64,000 nt of DNA, taken from the NCBI RefSeq assembly GCF_015159595.1, contig NZ_CP063304.1, positions 3,286,001-3,350,000 of the forward strand, written 5' to 3'. Within the stretch, counting starts at the first letter, position 1; every line of letters begins with the position of its first letter. The DNA is from Blautia liquoris (GTDB lineage: Bacteria; Bacillota; Clostridia; Lachnospirales; Lachnospiraceae). The position numbers and the translations under genes are program-made. This document shows, in pieces, positions 15,999 to 22,457 of this stretch. The notes under the pieces are model-generated. The model did no database searches. It was not told the DNA's origin and saw only the letters and a list, made by a program, of their open reading frames with translations.

Positions 15999-16499
15999 TT
16001 AATACAGTTTCGCCCCTGCCGGAATATGGTCATCTACTAATAGAAGGTGCAGTTTCTCTTCTCCCTCTTCTTCATGAACAGCAGAAATCAGCATTCCACA
16101 GGAATTAATTCCCATCATCTTTCTCGGAGGAAGATTTACAATTGCAATTGCAGTCTTTCCAATCAGTTCCTCCGGCTCGTAGTATGCATGAATACCACTT
16201 AAGATCGTGCGGTCTGCATCAGTTCCATCATCCAGCGTAAACTGTAAAAGCTTCTTGCTCTTTGGAACAGCAATACAGTCTTTGATCTTCACAGCACGGA
16301 AATCTGATTTGCTAAATGTATCAAAATCTACCATTTCCTCGAAAAGCGGTTCGATCTTCACCTTAGAAAAATCAATCTTTTCCACTGGTTCTGCTGCCTT
16401 CTCAGGAGATATCGCAGCAGCCTTCTTTTCTCCACCGATACTCTTCATCGTCGGAACTTTCTCCGACGCAATTCCGAAGCCACTCATATTCCTGAGCAA
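15999..16499 (-). pseudogene. metG: metG 3' fragment (tRNA-binding domain of methionyl-tRNA synthetase)
   Basis: The frame encodes only the C-terminal part of bacterial MetRS: a linker (KVEIEPLFEEMVDFDTFSK-like region near 50-65) and the complete tRNA-binding OB fold with SDFRAVKIKDC, KLLQFTLDDG, YEPEELIGK and NLPPRKMMG. The catalytic and anticodon-binding parts (about 480 residues) are missing upstream, where an in-frame stop occurs within 30 bases. A full metG presumably exists elsewhere, so this is a duplicated scrap next to the ICE end. A free OB-fold product like Trbp111 is conceivable from the TTG at 16499 but unsupported. Confidence 0.75.
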
Positions 16500-16682
16500 C
16501 TCCCTACTTTGCTTTTTTCAACCAGATAAAAAGCCTTGTTTACCTTTAAAATTGATTACTTTCCGCATAAGCAGTTGTATTATTTGATGTATTTGATGTA
16601 AATCCCGATTGAGAGAATGGGTTCTTCAATCGGATTGCTTACTAAATTATAATCATTATTATTAAATAAGTCAATCAGACCA

Positions 16683-16723
16683 AAAAAGCAGCGTACCAAT
16701 TTTCATTTTAAAGTACGCCACTT
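16683..16723 (-). terminator. Integrase terminator
   Basis: On the minus strand, GCGTAC pairs with GTACGC, extended imperfectly by AGTG and TGCT, and is followed by six T. It lies directly after the integrase stop codon. Confidence 0.65.
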
Positions 16724-16727
16724 TTTC

Positions 16728-17969
16728 CTACGCTATTGAATTATTGAAGTATTTATCCAGTCCATCAAACTCAGTTCTTTTTAGTTCCTTTGTTACATCA
16801 GTATAGATATTTAAGGTTGTTGTTATATCCTTATGTCCGAGTGTATCCTGAATAACTTTTATATTTACACCTGCTTCACACATTCTTGTTGTAAATGTAT
16901 GTCTGAGCGAATGACAACTAAAATGCGGTAAAAGCACTTCTGGGTTTTCTGTTTTCAAAAACTGCTCATCGTTGCAATCACGGATTATGCGTCGGATTGC
17001 CTTATTCAAAGTTGATTGATGTTGTGGCTGTCCGAAGCGATTGAGAAATATAAAATCTGTATATCCATCTATGGTTGCTTCGCAGTGAACCCCTAGCAGT
17101 TCTTGTCTTTCTTTTTCCATAACAAATGCTTCTTTAACAAAATCGAGCATCGGAACTTGTCTATTTCCAGCTTCTGTCTTTGGAGTATTCACATTGAAAT
17201 AGCAGCCCTTTTTTCCTTCAGAAGTTCTGTGGTCATAATAAACCAACGTGTGATTAACATCTATAATCCCATCTTCCAAATCAATATCACACCATCTGAG
17301 TCCGGTAACTTCTCCAACTCTTAACCCCGTTCCAAGCATTACTGCAAACACCGGATACCAATACACTGCTGCATTAGAGTTCTTCAGATAATCCATAAAC
17401 AATTCCTGCTCAGGTCGAGTAAGTCCCCTGCGTTTCTCTGTCTTGAAGCAATGAGCTTTTTTCAATTCCCTTAAAACATTATTTGTCGGATTGTTTCTGA
17501 TATAGTTATCATCAACCGCCATATCAAATATCTGATGAAGAATGTTGTGGACACCATCAACCGTTGCTGGCTTCAATCCTCGCTCATCAACCAGATAATT
17601 ATAAAATCTCTTAATATCTGATTTCAAAAATGTTGAAACTCTCTTAGAACCGATTTGCCGACGTACAAAGGTTTCATAAATATATTTGTAATTCTCAAAA
17701 GTGTTGTTTTTCAATCCTCTCTTCAGGTCTTTCCACAACTCATATAAATCATCGAGTGTAACATATCGTGCTTCCGCTTTTATGCCATCACTTTTGTCTT
17801 TCTCAATCGCTTCCTCTTTAATCCTGAGTGCTTCAAGCGTTTTTGAATAGACATATCTTCTTTTATGGTTTTCATCAGTCCAACTGTACTGATAACTTCC
17901 ATCACTTCTTTGAAGTTCTCCCGTCCGAAGAACTGTCCTTGTTTTATCTTTTCGTTTTGGTCTTGCCAC
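16728..17969 (-). CDS. int: Tyrosine recombinase integrase of the ICE (Tn916 Int-like)
   Basis: This 413-residue recombinase catalyses excision and integration. An N-terminal arm-binding region (1-70) and a SAM-like core-binding domain (75-165, LYELWKDLKRGLKNNT) precede the catalytic domain. The active-site residues are visible: Arg in GTGLRVGEVTGLRW, HSLRHTF with the HxxR motif, LGHKD and the nucleophile in TTTLNIYTDVT. Length and order match Tn916 Int (405 residues). It lies 11 bases after the last excisionase-like gene and ends the leftmost operon. Confidence 0.93.
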   Translation of the reverse strand: MARPKRKDKTRTVLRTGELQRSDGSYQYSWTDENHKRRYVYSKTLEALRIKEEAIEKDKSDGIKAEARYVTLDDLYELWKDLKRGLKNNTFENYKYIYETFVRRQIGSKRVSTFLKSDIKRFYNYLVDERGLKPATVDGVHNILHQIFDMAVDDNYIRNNPTNNVLRELKKAHCFKTEKRRGLTRPEQELFMDYLKNSNAAVYWYPVFAVMLGTGLRVGEVTGLRWCDIDLEDGIIDVNHTLVYYDHRTSEGKKGCYFNVNTPKTEAGNRQVPMLDFVKEAFVMEKERQELLGVHCEATIDGYTDFIFLNRFGQPQHQSTLNKAIRRIIRDCNDEQFLKTENPEVLLPHFSCHSLRHTFTTRMCEAGVNIKVIQDTLGHKDITTTLNIYTDVTKELKRTEFDGLDKYFNNSIA

Positions 17970-17980
17970 GGCTGTTCCTC

Positions 17981-18235
17981 CTATATTTCATTCCTGCTAT
18001 TTAAAAATTCCACAAATTTGTCGATGATGACATACACCTGATAACCGTCTGTCGTCATAAAATTGCAGTCTTTCCTTTTCATCAGCTCTCGTATTTTTCC
18101 CCTTCCGATACCTGTATAAGCGGCTGTTTCATTTACCGACAAACATTTCTTTTTCCAAAATGGCTGCTCTTTTTTCTTTTCTATAAGGCTTTCCCGATAA
18201 GCAATCATTTCTTCATCTGCAAAATCCACATTCAT
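17981..18235 (-). CDS. xis: Excisionase-like protein 1 (closest to integrase)
   Basis: This 84-residue protein has a winged-helix excisionase fold: CLSVNETAAYTGIGRGKIRELM near 31-50 and a short C-terminal strand-helix (YVIIDKFVEFLNS). It is the nearest of four tandem paralogues to int and differs most from the others (no CPFVLW motif), as expected if this copy is the directional factor for excision. An N-terminal extension (MNVDFADEEMIAYRE) is charged. Ribosome site GGAGG; 11 bases before int. Confidence 0.8.
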   Translation of the reverse strand: MNVDFADEEMIAYRESLIEKKKEQPFWKKKCLSVNETAAYTGIGRGKIRELMKRKDCNFMTTDGYQVYVIIDKFVEFLNSRNEI

Positions 18236-18246
18236 CGTTCCACCTC

Positions 18247-18465
18247 CTAAATCTCATACATTTTTTCAATGTACTCATCAAACAATTCTCTTTTTATCAT
18301 TCGGCGTTTTCCCACCCATAACACAAATGGACAGTCAGCAAACCTTGTCATTTCACGAAGTTTTTCTCTGCCAATGCCGGTATAGGCAGTAGCTTCATCA
18401 ATGGTCAGATACGGCTTATGCCATATCGGCACTTCTAATCTTTCTTTTTTTACTGGATTACTCAC
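18247..18465 (-). CDS. Excisionase-like protein 2
   Basis: A 72-residue paralogue with LTIDEATAYTGIGREKLREM and CPFVLWVGKRRMIKRELF. It starts at GTG (18465) 7 bases after GAGGAGG. Intergenic gaps of 11-12 bases tie it to its neighbours. Function as an excisionase or a DNA-binding regulator is inferred from the fold and position. Confidence 0.75.
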   Translation of the reverse strand: MSNPVKKERLEVPIWHKPYLTIDEATAYTGIGREKLREMTRFADCPFVLWVGKRRMIKRELFDEYIEKMYEI

Positions 18466-18477
18466 AATAATACCTCC

Positions 18478-18696
18478 TCATATCGAATACTGCTTTTTTA
18501 TAAATTCAACAAATTCTTCTCTCTTGATAAGTCGCTTTGAGCCATTCCATAAAACGAACGGACATCTTTCATTATCGGTAAGCTGTCTGATTTTTCTGCT
18601 TCCAACACCTGTATAAGCTGCGGCTTCATCAATTGTAAGCATTACTTTCTCCCAAAGTGGGACATTATAGATTGTTTCATCTTTTTCGTTGTTCAT
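18478..18696 (-). CDS. Excisionase-like protein 3, under leader-hairpin control
   Basis: A 72-residue paralogue with LTIDEAAAYTGVGSRKIRQL and CPFVLWNGSKRLIKREEF. Its ribosome site (AAGGAGG) lies in the loop and 3' arm of a perfect 12-bp hairpin (18696-18729), and a short leader peptide ends inside the 5' arm. This copy therefore appears translationally regulated, and the downstream xis2, xis1 and int genes may follow it. Confidence 0.75.
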   Translation of the reverse strand: MNNEKDETIYNVPLWEKVMLTIDEAAAYTGVGSRKIRQLTDNERCPFVLWNGSKRLIKREEFVEFIKKQYSI

Positions 18697-18729
18697 ATGC
18701 TGTAACCTCCTTTGCGTGGTTACAGCATA
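18696..18729 (-). promoter_or_regulatory. Attenuator hairpin masking the ribosome site of excisionase-like gene 3
   Basis: TATGCTGTAACC and GGTTACAGCATA form a perfect 12-bp stem with a 10-base loop. The AAGGAGG ribosome site spans the loop and 3' arm, and the ATG starts at the end of the stem. The TAA of the upstream leader peptide (18720-18722) lies in the 5' arm, so a ribosome stalled there would open the hairpin. This is the arrangement of erm and cat translational attenuators. Confidence 0.65.
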
Positions 18730-18770
18730 CTCAAAAATCTACACTGAGCCAACGATGCGAATTTGCTCAT
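18720..18770 (-). CDS. Leader peptide MSKFASLAQCRFLSML (16 residues)
   Basis: A 16-codon frame from ATG 18770 to TAA 18720 precedes the hairpin and ends inside its 5' arm. No strong ribosome site is visible before it, which weakens the call. The position of its stop codon is what makes it credible: ribosome occupancy at the last codons would release the masked start of the next gene. The trigger (antibiotic, amino acid shortage) is not known. Confidence 0.45.
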   Translation of the reverse strand: MSKFASLAQCRFLSML

Positions 18771-18789
18771 CGCAGATTTGACTTTTTTA

Positions 18790-19011
18790 TTAAATAGAAT
18801 ACTGATTTGCAATATATTTCTCAAAAATTTTTCGCTTTATCATTCGGCGGCTTCCTATCCAAAGTACAAATGGGCAATCTTGCTTTTCCGTCATTTCATA
18901 AAGTTTTCCTGTTCCAATATTGGAATATATAGATGCTTCTTCAATCGACAAATTAGGCTTATGCCAAAGAGGTACATTATAACTCTGCTTCTTTACACTG
19001 CTATTAGACAT
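18790..19011 (-). CDS. Excisionase-like protein 4
   Basis: A 73-residue paralogue with LSIEEASIYSNIGTGKLYEM and CPFVLWIGSRRMIKRKIF, ending NQYSI like copy 3 (KQYSI). Its start at 19011 overlaps the end of the MazF-like gene by 8 bases, so it is co-translated with the toxin-like gene rather than with the other excisionases. The four copies probably arose by tandem duplication. Confidence 0.75.
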   Translation of the reverse strand: MSNSSVKKQSYNVPLWHKPNLSIEEASIYSNIGTGKLYEMTEKQDCPFVLWIGSRRMIKRKIFEKYIANQYSI

Positions 19012-19570
19012 TCTTGCACCTCTTTTCTTTCTTTGATGAATATCTGTCGGTAACAACATAATCCCAACCATCCCCATCGCACTTATCACATCTGTCTTTT
19101 CGCTTTGCAAATGGGTCAAGTCGCCTTACAATATAGTCCGGATTGTGGATGTAATCATTCAGGCACTTCGGGCATAGACAACGAATATTTTCTTTCCTCT
19201 CCGGCTTGTAAACCCAAAGTCCAAAAGTCTTTTTCAAAGTTGCATTTATCTGCCTGAAAAGTTTATCGTCATCTATCGTACCTATGTATTCACGCAAATC
19301 CTCTCTATTGACTGTCCGAATTTGCTCCAGAAGAACCATTGACGGTTTCTTCAGTCCAAACTCCTCGCCAAGAATAATGTGCGATGGCAAATATCTTTTC
19401 TTGATTACACTTGTAACCGCTGCAACAATAATCGTTGGAGCATTCTGGTTATAATCGTCTGCCTGAACGACAAGCACCGGACGTTCTCCGCTTTGTACTG
19501 AACCACTGTTATCTCCAAAGTCATAGTAGAATAAATCCCCACGACAAATCATTTTTTCTTTCATATACAT
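19004..19570 (-). CDS. PemK/MazF-like endoribonuclease with a C-terminal zinc-binding extension
   Basis: Residues 1-125 follow the MazF fold: MICRGDLFYYDFGDNSGSV, SGERPVLVVQADDYN, IIVAAVTS and MVLLEQIRTVNREDL. These proteins cut mRNA and are usually toxins. Here 60 extra residues carry two CxxC pairs (CLCPKC and CDKCDGDGWDY), resembling a DnaJ-type zinc finger. No antitoxin gene is recognisable next to it; neighbours are a sigma-like factor and excisionase-like genes. It may serve as an ICE regulator rather than a plain toxin (inference). Confidence 0.75.
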   Translation of the reverse strand: MYMKEKMICRGDLFYYDFGDNSGSVQSGERPVLVVQADDYNQNAPTIIVAAVTSVIKKRYLPSHIILGEEFGLKKPSMVLLEQIRTVNREDLREYIGTIDDDKLFRQINATLKKTFGLWVYKPERKENIRCLCPKCLNDYIHNPDYIVRRLDPFAKRKDRCDKCDGDGWDYVVTDRYSSKKEKRCKNV

Positions 19571-19669
19571 AACCTCACAAGAATCAAATTTTTAAAGTGT
19601 CATTCGTATCCGGAATGAAATAACCCCTTCACTCATTTGGACAAAGGGGTCTGAAATGCACACCCAAAA

Positions 19670-20257
19670 TCAGAGATTTTCATAAAATTTGATAAAGTTT
19701 TTCTTTGCCGCAGCAATGGACTTATCCACGGAGCTGTAATATACGCCCTCCTGCTTTGCAATCGCTCTGGAACTCAGACCGCAGCATACATTCTTCATAA
19801 GGCGTTCCCTTTGAAATGGCTGCAACATTGAAAGTGCTATCCTTGCTTTCCTGATTTCACACTGACGCAATTCTTCTCTTTCCAGTTCAAGCCTTTCTTC
19901 CTCTGCTCTTTCAAACGGGTCGTCAAACATAATGGCAAGTTCTTTATGGAACTGTGATGACATTTCATCGTCATATCCATAGCAGTCAAGTGTGCGACTG
20001 CTTCTCTTTGCATACTTATCCTCATTTCGGTTTGCATCGTCAATTACCTCTCCCTGTGCAATGGAAAGATGAACAAACGGAGAATATCTTTCTATAACAA
20101 GGGGATACTTCTCCCAAAGCTCTTTTACAGACAATTCCGTAATAATCGCCCATTTTTCATCTCCGGTATAACCGTTATATTCGTATTTAAGATTTATCAG
20201 TTTACAATTCTTTTCAAATAATTCTTCTTGTTCTGTTAATGTAAGTTTGTTTGTCAT
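19670..20257 (-). CDS. Sigma-70 region 4-like regulator
   Basis: A 195-residue protein whose last 60 residues form a sigma region 4 helix-turn-helix: LSMLQPFQRERLMKNVCCG, LSSRAIAKQEGVYYSSVDKSI. The N-terminal part (KELWEKYPLVIERYSPFVH, RSSRTLDCYGYDDEM) resembles the sigma-like Orf proteins of Tn916/Tn1549 elements that switch on excision or transfer genes. Its ribosome site (AAAGGAG) is locked in a long hairpin and preceded by a leader peptide, so synthesis is probably inducible. Confidence 0.75.
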   Translation of the reverse strand: MTNKLTLTEQEELFEKNCKLINLKYEYNGYTGDEKWAIITELSVKELWEKYPLVIERYSPFVHLSIAQGEVIDDANRNEDKYAKRSSRTLDCYGYDDEMSSQFHKELAIMFDDPFERAEEERLELEREELRQCEIRKARIALSMLQPFQRERLMKNVCCGLSSRAIAKQEGVYYSSVDKSIAAAKKNFIKFYENL

Positions 20258-20259
20258 TT

Positions 20260-20316
20260 CCGTAATCTCCTTTGAATTTTGAAAAATTGATAAGTTTCAA
20301 AATTCGGAGATTACGG
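20260..20316 (-). promoter_or_regulatory. Attenuator hairpin masking the ribosome site of the sigma-like gene
   Basis: Two nearly contiguous perfect arms of 11 bp each (CCGTAATCTCC with GGAGATTACGG, and GAATTTTGAAA with TTTCAAAATTC) form a stem of about 22 bp with only three unpaired bases. The AAAGGAG ribosome site lies in the 3' arm, 7 bases before the start codon. The TAA of the leader peptide is in the 5' arm. Such stability should keep the gene off unless a ribosome disrupts the stem. Confidence 0.75.
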
Positions 20317-20355
20317 GTACTCAGCTATCTGGCACTGCCATGCGTTATAAAACAT
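20311..20355 (-). CDS. Leader peptide MFYNAWQCQIAEYP (14 residues)
   Basis: A 14-codon frame starts with ATG at 20355, 5 bases after AAAGGA, and stops with TAA at 20311-20313, inside the 5' arm of the hairpin that masks the sigma-like start. This is the architecture of ribosome-stalling attenuators such as those before erm genes. The peptide is rich in aromatic residues (F, Y, W, Y) and ends in proline just before the stop, a residue that often slows termination. Confidence 0.65.
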   Translation of the reverse strand: MFYNAWQCQIAEYP

Positions 20356-20423
20356 AAAAGTCCTTTCCCAAGTAAGGGAAAAGACCTAATACTGCACGAA
20401 GCATAATCGAATAAAACAGCAAC

Positions 20424-20496
20424 AAAAAAAGCACCGTCGAATCTGGACAGCAAAGAATACTTCTATTCTTCACTTATCCGGCTTCGTACGGTGCTT
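20424..20496 (-). terminator. Large two-storey hairpin with T-run (terminator or small structured RNA)
   Basis: AAGCACCGTACGAA pairs with TTCGACGGTGCTT (one bulge) and encloses an inner 7-bp hairpin (AAGAATA/TATTCTT). Seven T follow on the minus strand. It ends transcription coming from the zinc-ribbon gene at 20569 before the sigma-like leader. The rest of the 310-base gap (20258-20568) holds the leader peptide, its hairpin, and a small CTTTCCC/GGGAAAAG hairpin at 20362-20382. Confidence 0.6.
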
Positions 20497-20568
20497 GGTA
20501 GTTTAGCAAATAAATTGCTTATCTCCGCTTACTCGATTAGAAATCGTTTCGATATTTACTTGTAATCT

Positions 20569-20817
20569 TCATCGCCTGCAATTCCTGCCATATCCGTTCC
20601 TACGGATTCTTCGGAAGTAAGCGAGATTTAAGATGTGGACATTCTTGCATTTCTGACACTTCACACTCAAATGTCCGGTTGCGTCTGAAAAAACTCTCTG
20701 TATCCTGAACCCGCAAGTCGGGCAGAGAATATCACGCTCTTTCAGGCTTTCTGCTTCTACTCTTGACAGAAGCAATCTCTTTTGTATTTCAGGTGCTACC
20801 TGAGTCTGTAACCTCAT
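20569..20817 (-). CDS. Small zinc-ribbon protein
   Basis: An 82-residue basic protein with CPTCGFRIQRVF and CQKCKNVH, two CxxC pairs about 20 residues apart, typical of a zinc ribbon. Similar small proteins in mobile elements resemble the Mu Com translational regulator, but the match is only in pattern. The start at 20817 overlaps the stop of the ImmA-like gene by 4 bases. Confidence 0.65.
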   Translation of the reverse strand: MRLQTQVAPEIQKRLLLSRVEAESLKERDILCPTCGFRIQRVFSDATGHLSVKCQKCKNVHILNLAYFRRIRRNGYGRNCRR

Positions 20818-21539
20818 TGCGAAACACCTCCCAGATTTAACTCATTGGAAATGTACTCAAGGATATTGTGATACTCAAATAGTCCCATATCTCTCAATCT
20901 GATAACCAAGGCTGTATAAGATACTCCGATATAAGCTGCCATTCTGCGGATAACTGCTTTATCATTTGAAGTAATGGTATTATCGCCATAAACCTTTATC
21001 GGATTTGACTGATTATATTTCGCCAAGGCATTTTCAATAATTCTTCTCGGCATAAGAAGCGAAGCTCCCATTGTATCTGCCTGCCACTCAACAGACGCAA
21101 ACATCTGAGCCAGTTCCTCTTTGGAATAACTACGCTCACTGTCATACTCTGCATGAAAGCGTCCTTCACTCGGCATTGCATACATCTTACTCAAGATATG
21201 ATGTGACGCTTCGTGTGCCATTGTAAACCTGCGACGTCCCTGCTCCTTTTCGGCAAGAAGAAATTTATCAAGTACGATGGTATCTTTCGGGAAAACAAAG
21301 GGAATAATTTTTCCGTCCTGATGTATCAGCAGTGGTGTTGCTCCATCTGCCAGAAAACCAATCCTGCCTGCATCATCTTCTGCGAAAGAAGCGTATTCAA
21401 TTCGTAACATAAGAAATTCTGTAATGAAATGTTCTATGTCGATGGATTGAATCACTCGATTGCTAAACTTATTAGCATAAGCTGTTATCAAGCCTTCGCT
21501 GATTTCTTCCAACTCGGCTCTTGACATATAAATACTCAA
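20814..21539 (-). CDS. ImmA/IrrE-family metallopeptidase
   Basis: A 241-residue protein with the zinc protease motif HEASHH (in RRFTMAHEASHHILSK near residue 108) and a downstream glutamate/aspartate region (SVEWQADTMGASLLMPR) usual for the family. ImmA in ICEBs1 cleaves the ImmR repressor to switch on excision; a similar role is likely here. The frame starts with TTG at 21539, overlapping the stop of a 39-codon ORF (TTGA), after GGAGG. An ATG 12 bases inside is an alternative start. Confidence 0.8.
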   Translation of the reverse strand: MSIYMSRAELEEISEGLITAYANKFSNRVIQSIDIEHFITEFLMLRIEYASFAEDDAGRIGFLADGATPLLIHQDGKIIPFVFPKDTIVLDKFLLAEKEQGRRRFTMAHEASHHILSKMYAMPSEGRFHAEYDSERSYSKEELAQMFASVEWQADTMGASLLMPRRIIENALAKYNQSNPIKVYGDNTITSNDKAVIRRMAAYIGVSYTALVIRLRDMGLFEYHNILEYISNELNLGGVSQ

Positions 21540-21655
21540 GTTGTGTCCACCTCCGACTCCACCTTGTCCGGCGGTGCAACTCCTCCGGCAAAGTTCTGTT
21601 GTATTTCCGCACTATCCAAATTGATTAGATAGCGAATTCCTTCAAGTGTTCTCAT
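21536..21655 (-). CDS. Small ORF of 39 residues between the LexA-like and ImmA-like genes
   Basis: The frame from ATG 21655 encodes a peptide starting MRTLEGIRYLINLDS and ending in DKVESEVDTT. It starts 14 bases after the LexA-like stop, fills the whole gap and overlaps the ImmA-like start, so it fits the tight operon spacing. No family is recognised. It may be an adaptor or just a coupling frame. Confidence 0.45.
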   Translation of the reverse strand: MRTLEGIRYLINLDSAEIQQNFAGGVAPPDKVESEVDTT

Positions 21656-21669
21656 TCGTCTGTCCTCTG

Positions 21670-22269
21670 TTATAGTTCTTTGATGATATGACAAGCCACA
21701 CCTTGAATGCAGCACTCATCTACAATAATGTCTTTCATCTTCTTATTTTCCGGGTGGAGAATGATTTTCTTATTCTCATCATCTCGGAAGTAGCGTTTCA
21801 ACGTATTCTGATTATCCACAAGAGCAACTACTATATCGCCCTCTTTGGCTTCTACCTGCTTTTTAACAACCACAAGGTCGCCGTCATCAATCCCTGCTTC
21901 AATCATAGACTGACCGCTCGCTCTTAATATGAAGAAATCTCCTTTGCCGAAAATAGCAGTAGGAAGTGATACATATTCTTCAATATTTTCTTCCTCATAC
22001 TGAGGACTGCCACAAGGAATAGAACCTACAATCGGCGTCTGTGTCTGTTCGCCACTGTACTTACGGGTCACATTGGTACGAATCTCCTGCCCGTCATATT
22101 CAATCATATTCTTCTGAGCCATCTCTACCAAGTATTTGTATGCTGTACCTCTGGCAATACCAACCGCTTCAGCAATCTTTGTAGTCGATGGGGATTGTCT
22201 GTTTTGCAGGTAATAATCCTCGATATACTTTTTTATCTCACTCATAAGTTCAGGACTCTTGCTTCTCAT
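21670..22269 (-). CDS. LexA-like repressor (S24 self-cleaving family)
   Basis: A 199-residue repressor. The N-terminal winged helix (about 5-65; SPSTTKIAEAVGIARGTAYK) is followed by the S24 peptidase domain with the catalytic serine in RASGQSMIEAGIDDGD and the lysine in NTLKRYF. The cleavage site may lie near PCGSPQ (about 85). This points to SOS-type induction of the ICE. Two palindromes in its promoter are likely autoregulatory operators. An ImmA-like protease is encoded downstream, so the control block has two derepression routes. Confidence 0.85.
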   Translation of the reverse strand: MRSKSPELMSEIKKYIEDYYLQNRQSPSTTKIAEAVGIARGTAYKYLVEMAQKNMIEYDGQEIRTNVTRKYSGEQTQTPIVGSIPCGSPQYEEENIEEYVSLPTAIFGKGDFFILRASGQSMIEAGIDDGDLVVVKKQVEAKEGDIVVALVDNQNTLKRYFRDDENKKIILHPENKKMKDIIVDECCIQGVACHIIKEL

Positions 22270-22290
22270 ACCTGCACCTCGCCTTCTTTT

Positions 22291-22363
22291 CTATCGGAAG
22301 CAGTTTGCTTTCGATAGTTTTATTATACCTGATACGAAAAATTTTTCAAGTAGGTTTTTCGTA
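22291..22363 (-). promoter_or_regulatory. Promoter and twin operators of the LexA-like repressor
   Basis: On the minus strand TTGAAA (22344-22349) and TATAAT (22322-22327) are 16 bases apart. One palindrome (TACGAAAAA...TTTTTCGTA, 22333-22363) spans the -35. A second (CTATCGGAAGC...GCTTTCGATAG, 22291-22317) lies over the transcription start region. Both share a TTTCG(T/A)-type half-site, which suggests one repressor bound at two places. Confidence 0.65.
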
Positions 22364-22371
22364 AAAGAAAA

Positions 22372-22397
22372 GAGGTGTCGCAATTTGCTAACACCTC
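22372..22397 (-). terminator. Terminator after the XRE/zinc-ribbon gene
   Basis: GAGGTGT pairs with ACACCTC around a 12-base loop, followed on the minus strand by TTTTCTTTT. It separates the XRE gene from the LexA-like promoter. Confidence 0.7.
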
Positions 22398-22457
22398 AAA
22401 ATTCCTTTGCTTGCACTGAAATCATTAACTCCAATGGCTTACTATTTTTCTCTATTC

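Noticed and set aside
16500-16727. Exact attL of the ICE
   Set aside because: The right end is not in the window, so no direct repeat can be matched; any coordinate would be a guess.
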